Assembly: GCA_963922715.1 (NCBI GenBank)
Contig: CAWUJT010000097.1
Span: 1-8,396 of the forward strand
Reading direction: 5' to 3'
Source of the DNA: CAWUJT01 sp963922715
Lineage (GTDB): Bacteria > Pseudomonadota > Alphaproteobacteria > Rhodobacterales > Rhodobacteraceae
DNA: 8,396 nt
In this document: positions 1 to 6,264 of the stretch, one piece after another
Numbering within the stretch: the first letter of the stretch is position 1
Layout of the letters: every line of letters starts with the position of its first letter
Position numbers and translations under genes: made by a program
Notes under the pieces: generated by a model
What the model was told of the DNA's origin: nothing
Database searches by the model: none
What the model saw: the letters and a program-made list of their open reading frames with translations, nothing else

Positions 1-387
1 GTGATGTGGCTGGGCAAACCCGTCTTCATTCGCCGTCGAACACCTGCGGAAATCGCAGACGCCCGTGCTGTGCCACTCGAATCGCTGACCATCGACAGCG
101 AATCACGTAACGATAACAAACCTGGAACCGATGCTGCCGATGAAAACCGCACTCTTGATGAAAATGGGGAGTGGCTGGTAATGATCGGTGTGTGCACGCA
201 TCTTGGCTGTGTGCCTTTGAATGATGCAGGTGAGTACGTCGGCAGCGAGGGTGTAGGGGGGTGGTTCTGTCCTTGTCACGGTTCCCACTATGACACCTCT
301 GGCCGTATCCGCAAAGGTCCAGCCCCGCAAAACTTACCCATCCCCATGGCGCAATTTACTTCTGACACCGTAATAACACTTGGATAA
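1..387 (+). CDS. petA: Ubiquinol-cytochrome c reductase iron-sulfur (Rieske) subunit, 3' part
   Basis: This is the C-terminal 128 residues of the Rieske subunit of the cytochrome bc1 complex, which takes one electron from ubiquinol at the Qo site and passes it to cytochrome c1 on the periplasmic side of the inner membrane. The fragment shows both cluster-binding boxes: CTHLGC (C65, H67, C70) and CPCHGSHY (C90, C92, H93). By family knowledge C65, H67, C90 and H93 hold the [2Fe-2S] cluster and C70-C92 form the disulfide. The polar stretch around residues 34-50, ending in DENRTLDE, is typical of purple-bacterial Rieske proteins. The family is about 190 residues long, so the N-terminal Tat signal/membrane anchor and hinge lie upstream of the window. 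The GTG at position 1 is therefore almost surely an internal Val codon, not the start. The stop is 16 bases before petB, in the standard petABC operon. Confidence 0.96.
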   Translation: MMWLGKPVFIRRRTPAEIADARAVPLESLTIDSESRNDNKPGTDAADENRTLDENGEWLVMIGVCTHLGCVPLNDAGEYVGSEGVGGWFCPCHGSHYDTSGRIRKGPAPQNLPIPMAQFTSDTVITLG

Positions 388-389
388 TT

Positions 390-396
390 AGGAAGG
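390..396 (+). promoter_or_regulatory. Ribosome-binding site of petB
   Basis: AGGAAGG lies 7 bases before the petB ATG in the short petA-petB gap. It is a strong Shine-Dalgarno match and fixes the petB start at 404. Confidence 0.8.
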
Positions 397-403
397 CAGA
401 CAG

Positions 404-1744
404 ATGTCCGGAATTCCCCACGATCATTATGAGCCCAAAACAGGCTTTGAGAAATGGCTCCATACCCGCCTGCCAATTGCAGGTTTGGCCTATGATACGC
501 TGATGATCCCAACGCCCAAAAACCTCAACTGGATGTGGATTTGGGGGATCGTGCTGACCTTTGTTTTGGTGATGCAAATCATCACAGGCGTCATCCTTGT
601 GATGCATTATACGCCACATGTGGATCACGCCTTTGCCTCTGTCGAGCATATCATGCGTAATGTAAACGGCGGCTGGGCCCTTCGTTATTTGCACCAAAAT
701 GGTGCCTCGCTATTCTTTCTGGCCGTTTACTTGCATATATTTCGCAGTCTCTATTACGGCTCCTACAAAGCGCCACGTGAGGTGACGTGGATTATAGGTA
801 TGTTGATTTACGTGTTGATGATGGGCACCGCCTTTATGGGATATGTGCTGCCCTGGGGTCAAATGTCCTTCTGGGGTGCCACTGTGATTACAGGTCTTTT
901 TGGCGCAATCCCTTTCATTGGTCCTGCGATTGAAACCTGGCTTTTGGGTGGACCTGCCGTGGGCAATGCAACGTTAAACAGATTTTTGAGTTTGCATTAT
1001 CTGTTACCGTTCATCATTCTTGGTCTTGTGATCGTGCACATTTGGGCTTTCCACACCACGGGCAATAACAACCCAACAGGTGTTGAGGTACGGCGCACAT
1101 CAAAAGCAGAGGCTGAAAAAGACACATTGCCCTTCTGGCCGTATTTCGTGATCAAGGATTTGTTTGCACTCGCAGTGATTTTGACAGTCTTCTTTGCGAT
1201 TGTTGGGTTTATGCCAAACTATCTTGGCCACCCGGACAATTACATCGAGGCAAATGCCTTAGCGACACCTGCGCATATCGTGCCGGAATGGTACTTCCTG
1301 CCCTTCTATGCAATCCTGCGCGCGTTCACATCCGACGTTTGGATTGTGATGTTCTTTGAATGGATCACGGGCGGGATCATTGATGCAAAGTTCTTTGGTG
1401 TTTTGGCCATGTTCGGCGCGATTGCGGTGATGGCTCTGGCCCCTTGGCTTGATACATCGACGGTACGTTCTGGACGCTATCGTCCGTCCTTCAAATGGTG
1501 GTTTTGGCTTTTGGCTATAGATTTCGTATTTCTAACGTGGCTTGGGGCAATGCCTGCGGAAGAACCTTATGCGACGTGGTCATTGATCGCTTCGACCTAC
1601 TGGTTTGCCTATTTCCTCGTCATTCTACCGCTGTTGGGCGTGTACGAAAAACCGCTGCCACAGCCGGCCACGATTGAAGAGGATTTTAAAACAGATCTAA
1701 ATTCCAAAACAAATGGCACACCCGTTGCCACCCCAGCGGAATGA
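404..1744 (+). CDS. petB: Cytochrome b subunit of the bc1 complex
   Basis: Cytochrome b is the membrane core of the bc1 complex and carries haems bL and bH and the Qo and Qi quinone sites. The 446-residue product is full length for Rhodobacterales. Four haem-ligand histidines are visible at H97 and H111 (helix B) and H198 and H212 (helix D), the same numbers as in Rhodobacter. The Qo-site PEWY motif is at residues 294-297, with E295 as the proposed proton acceptor. The GYVLPWGQMSFWG segment (residues 146-158) precedes the cd helix. About eight hydrophobic helices are apparent, with a polar, unconserved C-terminal tail (residues 420-446). The start is supported by the Shine-Dalgarno sequence. 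The gene sits between petA and petC, and its stop codon at 1742-1744 is 17 bases before the preferred petC start. Nothing looks abnormal. Confidence 0.98.
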   Translation: MSGIPHDHYEPKTGFEKWLHTRLPIAGLAYDTLMIPTPKNLNWMWIWGIVLTFVLVMQIITGVILVMHYTPHVDHAFASVEHIMRNVNGGWALRYLHQNGASLFFLAVYLHIFRSLYYGSYKAPREVTWIIGMLIYVLMMGTAFMGYVLPWGQMSFWGATVITGLFGAIPFIGPAIETWLLGGPAVGNATLNRFLSLHYLLPFIILGLVIVHIWAFHTTGNNNPTGVEVRRTSKAEAEKDTLPFWPYFVIKDLFALAVILTVFFAIVGFMPNYLGHPDNYIEANALATPAHIVPEWYFLPFYAILRAFTSDVWIVMFFEWITGGIIDAKFFGVLAMFGAIAVMALAPWLDTSTVRSGRYRPSFKWWFWLLAIDFVFLTWLGAMPAEEPYATWSLIASTYWFAYFLVILPLLGVYEKPLPQPATIEEDFKTDLNSKTNGTPVATPAE

Positions 1745-1749
1745 GCAAA

Positions 1750-1754
1750 AGGAG
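1750..1754 (+). promoter_or_regulatory. Ribosome-binding site deciding the petC start
   Basis: AGGAG lies 7 bases before the ATG at 1762. An in-frame ATG at 1741 overlaps the petB stop, but it has only a weak site in front of it and would place seven charged residues (MSKRRDR) before the signal peptide. The 1762 start is therefore preferred. Confidence 0.8.
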
Positions 1755-1761
1755 AGATAGA

Positions 1762-2577
1762 ATGTTGAAAACATTCACATATGCCGTTGTTGCCATGGCA
1801 GCGCTGGGGACAGCACCCGCAGACGCTGCTGGTAAGGCTGGAAAAGTCGAAAATTATGACTTTTCTTTTGAAGGGCCTTTTGGAACATACGATCAACTCC
1901 AGCTACAACGCGGCTTGAAAGTCTACACAGAAGTCTGCTCGGCTTGTCACGGCTTGAAATATGTGCCGTTTCGCACTTTGGCAGATGAAAGTGGCTTGGG
2001 TTTTTCAGAAGATGAAATGAAAGCTTATACAGCAGATTGGGAAGTGTTTGATCGAACACTAAACGATGGTGAGGGTGATTTTCGCACCGCTGTGCCAACC
2101 GATCACTTTCCTGCGGTTGTGTATGAAGGTTCGGGTCCAGATCTCAGCCTGATGGCCAAAGCCCGGGCGGGCTTCAGCGGCCCTTATGGGCTAGGCATCA
2201 ACCAACTTTTGTTTGGGATGGGCGGGCCGGAATATATTGCTTCTCTGTTGACGGGCTATACGGGCGAAGAAAAGGAAGAAGCGGGTGTAATCCTTTATGA
2301 GAACACAGCATTTCCGGGCGGGTGGATTTCCATGGCCCCTGCACTTTATGGTCAAGATACCGATTTTGACGATGGTGCACCCAACGATTTGCAGAGTATT
2401 TCCAAAGATGTTGCCGCATTTTTGATGTGGACGGCGGAACCTAAGCTTGCCGCGCGCAAGCAGATGGGACTGACAGCTGTACTTCTGCTCGGATTGTTGT
2501 CTGTGTTGCTTTACCTGGTTAATAAAGATCTTTGGGCCCCAGTCAAACGGGCTGCGAAAGACACCCCAGCAGAGTAA
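1762..2577 (+). CDS. petC: Cytochrome c1 subunit of the bc1 complex
   Basis: Cytochrome c1 accepts the electron from the Rieske protein and hands it to a soluble or membrane cytochrome c. From the preferred start the product has 271 residues. A Sec signal peptide covers about residues 1-22, with likely cleavage after an Ala near ADAA. The haem c site CSACH is at 59-63 and the axial Met is M191 in MAPAL. A single membrane anchor (about 236-253) precedes a basic tail, the normal c1 layout. MAKARAGFSGP (131-141) and DVAAFLMWTAEPK (216-228) match Rhodobacter c1 closely. The mature protein has no cysteine besides the two haem cysteines, so the extra disulfide-bearing insert of Rhodobacter c1 is absent. 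The gene ends only 9 bases from the convergent transporter gene. Confidence 0.97.
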   Translation: MLKTFTYAVVAMAALGTAPADAAGKAGKVENYDFSFEGPFGTYDQLQLQRGLKVYTEVCSACHGLKYVPFRTLADESGLGFSEDEMKAYTADWEVFDRTLNDGEGDFRTAVPTDHFPAVVYEGSGPDLSLMAKARAGFSGPYGLGINQLLFGMGGPEYIASLLTGYTGEEKEEAGVILYENTAFPGGWISMAPALYGQDTDFDDGAPNDLQSISKDVAAFLMWTAEPKLAARKQMGLTAVLLLGLLSVLLYLVNKDLWAPVKRAAKDTPAE

Positions 2578-2586
2578 AATACAGTA

Positions 2587-3021
2587 TCAAGACAGCCATC
2601 TTTTGAAAGGGCCACCAACAATCAATCCTATACAGAAACAAATAATGTAAAGGATGTTTGGTGGCCCACCAAAAACGACAGAGGCGAGAGCCACATTCGG
2701 CAGAAGACCAGTCAGTCCCCAACCGATGCCAAAAAACACCGCCCCGATCAACAAAGGTTTGCTTGGTTGCGCACCAGGTTGAACAGAAAACGCGCCTCCA
2801 ACAACAGGTCCTTCCCCTTTTATCGTCAAGCGATTTGATATGATCCGAGCGATTTGCATCGGTAAAAGCGTCCCTATCAAAACGAATACCAGCGTTGGAT
2901 TCCATGATCTTTGCAGGTCAAGAAAGCCGCGCACGGTCTCAAAGTCGATAAGCCCCGAAATCACAAGCCCCAATCCTAAGAGAGCCCCTGCGGCAAACGA
3001 AAACGAAAGCCGTGAAATCAT
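2587..3021 (-). CDS. YeeE/YedE-type transporter half, DUF6691 family
   Basis: This 144-residue membrane protein resembles the DUF6691 half of split YeeE/YedE (sulfur-compound, thiosulfate-type) transporters. Visible family marks are the N-terminal helix with GLGLVISGLIDFETVRGFLD (residues 16-35), SWNPTLVFVLIG (39-50), and a second core helix with GIGWGLTGLLPNVAL (98-112). From memory the second-core motif is normally of the form GWGL-x-G-x-CPGPA. Here that Cys is Leu107 and GP is NV (109-110), so the relay Cys is missing. The only cysteines, C128 and C130, are in the last helix. The start ATG overlaps the stop of the upstream half by four bases (ATGA), which implies translational coupling. 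The substrate is unproven, and the lost motif makes thiosulfate transport doubtful. Confidence 0.78.
   Translation of the reverse strand: MISRLSFSFAAGALLGLGLVISGLIDFETVRGFLDLQRSWNPTLVFVLIGTLLPMQIARIISNRLTIKGEGPVVGGAFSVQPGAQPSKPLLIGAVFFGIGWGLTGLLPNVALASVVFGGPPNILYIICFCIGLIVGGPFKRWLS
2609..2673. repeat. Nested inverted repeats in the tail of the transporter gene
   Basis: A 17-base odd palindrome, TTTGGTGG-C-CCACCAAA, lies at 2657-2673. Its left half also pairs with GGGCCACCAA at 2609-2618, a perfect 10-base match to TTGGTGGCCC at 2658-2667. Two mutually exclusive hairpins are thus possible in RNA read from either strand. The palindrome lies inside codons for FGGPPN of the minus-strand gene, so it may be a by-product of coding. 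No U-tract follows on either strand, so this is not a standard terminator, although it does lie just downstream of petC. Confidence 0.35.
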
Positions 3022-3443
3022 ACTTTATACATCTCGTTTTGCACCATGTAAAAGGTAGCGAATGCAGTCACCAGAAACAAAATCACAGCAAGAATAATCT
3101 TGAACTGGAGTTGATCAAAACTTATTTGGCCCATTCCGATACGGGTGATCAGGCTCAGACGCGCCCCCAGGCCAACCATCCCTCCCGCCACCGCAACGAG
3201 CATTGGAGAGGCTTGCAGAAAAGGCTCTTGCGGCGTCACCACGGATGTAAAAACACCTGGCACAAGGATCAAGCCAGCTAAAAACGCAAGGCGTTCAAAC
3301 AAGGTCGCGCGTCCAGAGCGGTCAAGCACTCCAGCGAGGATTGTGCTGACATCCATTATTTTGCCATTGGTCAACAGATAAAGTGCGCCGGACATTCCAA
3401 TCAATCCACCACCCAACAGCCCATACATCCACTCAATCTGCAT
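3018..3443 (-). CDS. YeeE/YedE-type transporter half, first subunit
   Basis: This 141-residue membrane protein with about four hydrophobic helices matches the N-terminal half of split YeeE/YedE transporters: GGGLIGMSGALYLLTNGKI (residues 11-29), then GMVGLGARL (88-96) and a final helix (about 115-135). In the family a CTSGHGVCG-like signature follows GxGxRL. Here the equally long segment reads SLITRIGMGQIS (97-108), so both Cys and the His are absent and the product has no cysteine at all. The ATG at 3443 is chosen because GGGGA lies 5 bases before it and the product then begins MQIEW like its relatives. An ATG at 3449 is also possible, and a GTG at 3542 would add an unlikely polar extension. 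It forms a two-gene operon with the DUF6691 half and is divergent from the beta-oxidation-like gene. Confidence 0.72.
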   Translation of the reverse strand: MQIEWMYGLLGGGLIGMSGALYLLTNGKIMDVSTILAGVLDRSGRATLFERLAFLAGLILVPGVFTSVVTPQEPFLQASPMLVAVAGGMVGLGARLSLITRIGMGQISFDQLQFKIILAVILFLVTAFATFYMVQNEMYKV

Positions 3444-3556
3444 ATTCATCCCCGAAAGTTTAGATCTCACCCTTGGTGTCTTAAACATCTGACATCTTAG
3501 ATACCAGCCTCGAGGAGATTTCCAAAAATGATAGATGTTCACGAAAGCGCAACATT

Positions 3557-3585
3557 TTGTTTCCTAGGTATATAAGACATAAAAT
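3557..3585 (+). promoter_or_regulatory. Possible sigma-70-type promoter of the beta-oxidation-like gene
   Basis: TTGTTT (3557-3562) and TAAAAT (3580-3585) are separated by 17 bases within the AT-rich divergent intergenic region. The -10 matches consensus at 5 of 6 positions; the -35 matches only at TTG. The expected leader is about 45 bases. The minus-strand transporter promoter should also lie in 3444-3637, where TATATA-like boxes occur on that strand (near 3570), but I could not choose one. Confidence 0.35.
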
Positions 3586-3637
3586 GCTAAACATTATTTA
3601 GACACAATTCACCATAAATTTGAAACAATATGGCTGC

Positions 3638-5695
3638 ATGATGACTAACACTTTACTGAGTATAAAAAATGTCCGTGGCACTGCAGTAATTGTGTTGAGT
3701 GGTGAGGATGGAAATCCTCTGACGTTTGATCTGCGTAAGGCTCTTGTGGCCGCGTTTGACAAAATATTTGCCGATGGAAAAGCAAAAGCGGTGGTGCTTA
3801 TGTCGGCTCAAAATACTCTGGCCAGAGCCCCCGATCTCAGTAATGACCGTCCTCTCCCTCTCGAACCAAGCCTGAGTACACTGACAAGACGGATGGAAAA
3901 CGCTGAAATCCCGATTGTTGCGGTTATCACTGGTGAGGTTCTGGGAGCAGGGGCATCTATGGCCCTGGGGGCCCATTATCGCGTGATTGAGCAGCAGGCC
4001 TCTATCGGTTTTCCAGAAGTTGACCTGGCGCATATGCCCCAGGGGGGCGCCACACAACGCCTTCCACGTCTCGTTGGCATAAAATTGGCCACGCAAATGA
4101 TGCTCAGCGGACGTATTCTGAACGCAAAACAAGCCCATCATATGAAGTTTGCCGATCTCCTGGTTGAAACAGGAAAAGGCGAAGAAGCAGCTCTTAAATT
4201 TCTGAAAGAGCACAAGAAACCACGCCCCACACGCCTTTTGCCAGCCCCATGCAAAGACGATGTCAACCATGTCCTCAGTACATGGCAAAGCAGCATTGAT
4301 GTAAGTGATGGCCGAAAAATGGCTCGTGATGCAATTTGGCAAGCCCTGCAAGCCAATCTAAGGGGCTTTTCCCAAGGTGTTGCCTTGGAAGAACGACTTG
4401 CACGCGACTTAGAAACCTCAACAGAACACAATGGGTTGAAAAAAGTTGCCGCTGCAGAGAACACTCTTTTTGCCACTTCAGTTCCTAATCCACAAATCAA
4501 GAAAATTGCCTTGATCGGCCATCATCCTGCGGCCAATGAGATTGCCGCTGCTGCTGCGGGCGCAGGTGCTGCCGTGACCATTCTCCATCAAACCGAAGAA
4601 AAAGCAGGATATGTTGTCCAGCAAATTGGTGACAGCCTTCACCGCCACGAAACCGCAAAAAAACTGACACCTTCGCAAGTCACAGCGGGTAAATTACGTC
4701 TGAGTGCATCCGCAAAATTTTCTGATATTGAACATGCAGACGTTATTTTATTGTCGTCCGTATCGTCGCCGCGCATACTAAAGGCCATAGGTGCTTTAAC
4801 ACCGGATCACATCCCAATCGTTGTCCCCATGGATTATTATAGATTGAACGATCTTGATGTAACGCAGATGGAGACCTCAAGGCTTATATGGTGTGGGACA
4901 GGACACTTTGCGGACGAGACACATGATCTTATCGAAATTCGTCCCCTTTCTGATCATGTATCAGCTGACTCGCAGGCTCGGATGAAAGATTTCTGCCGCT
5001 TCATCCAAAAAATCCCAATCTGGGGCGGCCCGAAGACAGCACCAGTTTTGCCACGCCTGACGGCAGCGTTATGGCAAGCGGCTGAACACCTCATCCGACA
5101 AGGCGCAAGCCCTTACCAAGTCGATAAAGCGCTAGAGGCTTATGGGTTCACAGAAGGCCCATTTTCGGTGCAAGATCGATTGGGGTATAAGCGCGCACGC
5201 GCCTATTGGGCGGCGATTTCTCATAATGAAAGCAGGCCCACCAATTTATTTGCACGGCTGATGGCTGGGGGCCTAAATTTTCATTGCTATGATGATAAAG
5301 GAGCGCGTGTGCCACCTACGACGCTCCACAATGATGCTGTGGCGCATTGGCGGGTAGAGACAACAAGAACATCGGGTGAGCTGGATGAAACGGCCATTAC
5401 AGATTACTGCATCACAGCCCTTCAAAATGTTGCCTGCCATCTTTTGTCCGATCCCGAGTTAACACCAGAAGCTGTTGATATTGCCGCAATCCATGCCACG
5501 GGATTCCCACGCTGGCGCGGCGGGCCATTGTTTGCCGCCGATACCAGCGGCGTCGGCAAAGTTTTGATGAAAGTATGGTCATATGCCGCGCATGACCGTC
5601 GTTTTTGGCGTGCCGCTCCAAAACTGGAATATTGCGTTTCACATATTTGCAACCTGACAGAGCAATCAGAACCACAATTCAAGCAAAGTGCCTAG
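3638..5695 (+). CDS. Degenerate FadB/FadJ-type multifunctional enzyme homologue (enoyl-CoA hydratase/3-hydroxyacyl-CoA dehydrogenase)
   Basis: The 685-residue protein has the layout of single-chain beta-oxidation enzymes: crotonase domain (about 7-190), linker, Rossmann-type 3-hydroxyacyl-CoA dehydrogenase domain (about 287-465) and two C-terminal helical domains (about 470-680). Clear landmarks are GFPEVDL (124-130), TQRLPRLVG (139-147), IRQGASPYQVDKALEAYGF (486-504) and GFPRWRGGP (622-630). Key residues are missing by comparison with remembered family patterns. The first catalytic Glu of the crotonase is S107 (GAGASMAL), while the second, E127, is kept. The AGAD oxyanion loop reads ARAPD (62-66). 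The NAD loop GxGxxG reads GHHPAA (294-299). The HFF-x-P and GN-x-x-G-x-x-x-NR motifs of the dehydrogenase are gone. The frame is open throughout. The ATG at 3638 is chosen over a TTG at 3620; an ATG at 3641 is equally possible and no strong ribosome site is visible. No thiolase gene is adjacent. Enzymatic activity is doubtful. Confidence 0.85.
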   Translation: MMTNTLLSIKNVRGTAVIVLSGEDGNPLTFDLRKALVAAFDKIFADGKAKAVVLMSAQNTLARAPDLSNDRPLPLEPSLSTLTRRMENAEIPIVAVITGEVLGAGASMALGAHYRVIEQQASIGFPEVDLAHMPQGGATQRLPRLVGIKLATQMMLSGRILNAKQAHHMKFADLLVETGKGEEAALKFLKEHKKPRPTRLLPAPCKDDVNHVLSTWQSSIDVSDGRKMARDAIWQALQANLRGFSQGVALEERLARDLETSTEHNGLKKVAAAENTLFATSVPNPQIKKIALIGHHPAANEIAAAAAGAGAAVTILHQTEEKAGYVVQQIGDSLHRHETAKKLTPSQVTAGKLRLSASAKFSDIEHADVILLSSVSSPRILKAIGALTPDHIPIVVPMDYYRLNDLDVTQMETSRLIWCGTGHFADETHDLIEIRPLSDHVSADSQARMKDFCRFIQKIPIWGGPKTAPVLPRLTAALWQAAEHLIRQGASPYQVDKALEAYGFTEGPFSVQDRLGYKRARAYWAAISHNESRPTNLFARLMAGGLNFHCYDDKGARVPPTTLHNDAVAHWRVETTRTSGELDETAITDYCITALQNVACHLLSDPELTPEAVDIAAIHATGFPRWRGGPLFAADTSGVGKVLMKVWSYAAHDRRFWRAAPKLEYCVSHICNLTEQSEPQFKQSA

Positions 5696-5904
5696 AGGAA
5701 AATTCCAACGATAACGCACATCAGACCCAACGTCGAAACAAGAAGCGCACCAACATTCAAAGGCAGTAACTTTTTAAGCACGGCTTGCATCTCTACACCG
5801 TGAAGACCTTTCCTGCGCGCCTGAAAAGCCCGCAAAATAATGTATGCCAAGCCAGTAAGACCCAAGAGCGTTAGTATAATGCCTAAAAGAATAAACCAAT
5901 TCAT
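5692..5904 (-). CDS. Small two-helix inner-membrane protein, function unknown
   Basis: The 70-residue product has two hydrophobic segments (about 3-25 and 48-69) joined by a basic cytoplasm-type linker containing RAFQARRKG (residues 25-33) and KK (44-45). AAGGA lies 6 bases before the ATG at 5904, which fixes this start over an in-frame upstream one. Similar short membrane proteins of unknown role occur in Rhodobacterales, but I cannot assign a family name. Its stop codon shares the palindrome CTAG with the stop of the convergent beta-oxidation-like gene. It is divergent from gapR, across about 98 bases. A small accessory membrane subunit or a stress-type protein are both possible; neither is shown. 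Confidence 0.75.
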   Translation of the reverse strand: MNWFILLGIILTLLGLTGLAYIILRAFQARRKGLHGVEMQAVLKKLLPLNVGALLVSTLGLMCVIVGIFL

Positions 5905-6002
5905 GATATTTCCTTCAGATATGTGCGACCATAACATCAGAACCCTTGCAGGCTGGGCAGAAGATATCTATGCCTTCCGACCAATGAAACAGGAAAGAAT
6001 TT

Positions 6003-6260
6003 ATGTGTGCGCAAGTTGTTGACACCTCTCGTCCCGCAGCTGATGAATTACGCCAATTCATTGAACGTTTTGAACGGCTCGAACAAGAGAAACGAGATAT
6101 TGCCGAGCAACAAAAAGATGTGATGTCAGAGGCTAAAGCCCGCGGATATGATACGAAAGTGATGCGAAAAATCATTGCACTGAGAAAACGTGAACCCGAT
6201 GATGTTGCGGAAGAAGAAGCGATATTGGATTTGTACAAACAAGCCCTGGGAATGGGATGA
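6003..6260 (+). CDS. gapR: GapR-like nucleoid-associated protein (DUF2312)
   Basis: The 85-residue product matches GapR/DUF2312 along its whole length. It has a long N-terminal coiled-coil helix with ELRQFIERFERLEQEKRDI (residues 15-33), then SEAKARGYDTKVMRKIIALR (42-61), and the C-terminal EEEAILDLYKQALGM (70-84). In Caulobacter GapR binds AT-rich, overtwisted DNA ahead of forks and transcription and assists type II topoisomerases; the same role is inferred here. Length and conserved basic residues (K53, R55, K56, R61, K62) look normal. AGGAAAG at 5991-5997 precedes the ATG with 5 bases between. The gene stands alone: divergent from the small membrane gene and convergent with the sulfotransferase-like gene, 4 bases apart. 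Confidence 0.92.
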   Translation: MCAQVVDTSRPAADELRQFIERFERLEQEKRDIAEQQKDVMSEAKARGYDTKVMRKIIALRKREPDDVAEEEAILDLYKQALGMG

Positions 6261-6264
6261 CGTA

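Noticed and set aside
1741..1761. Earlier in-frame ATG for petC overlapping the petB stop (ATGA)
   Set aside because: AGGAG is ideally placed for the ATG at 1762, and the extra seven charged residues would precede a normal signal peptide.
3012..3381. Plus-strand open frames of 72-89 codons opposite the transporter genes
   Set aside because: They are antisense shadows of convincing membrane proteins, with low-complexity basic translations and no family resemblance.
3444..3542. Upstream GTG start (3542) of the first transporter half, adding about 33 residues
   Set aside because: The extension is polar, unlike the family N-terminus, and no ribosome site precedes the GTG.
3444..3637. Search for a sulfide/persulfide regulator box (ATTC-N8-GAAT) upstream of the transporter pair
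   Set aside because: ATTC is present near 3607 but no GAAT partner occurs at the right distance. The region is simply AT-rich.
3653..4351. 232-codon minus-strand open frame inside the beta-oxidation-like gene
   Set aside because: The translation is Cys/His-rich and has no recognisable pattern. It lies opposite a frame with clear family motifs.
5905..6002. Candidate gapR promoter CTTGCA (5945-5950) with TATGCC (5969-5974)
   Set aside because: The -10 is weak and the spacing is 18; not convincing enough to list as a feature.
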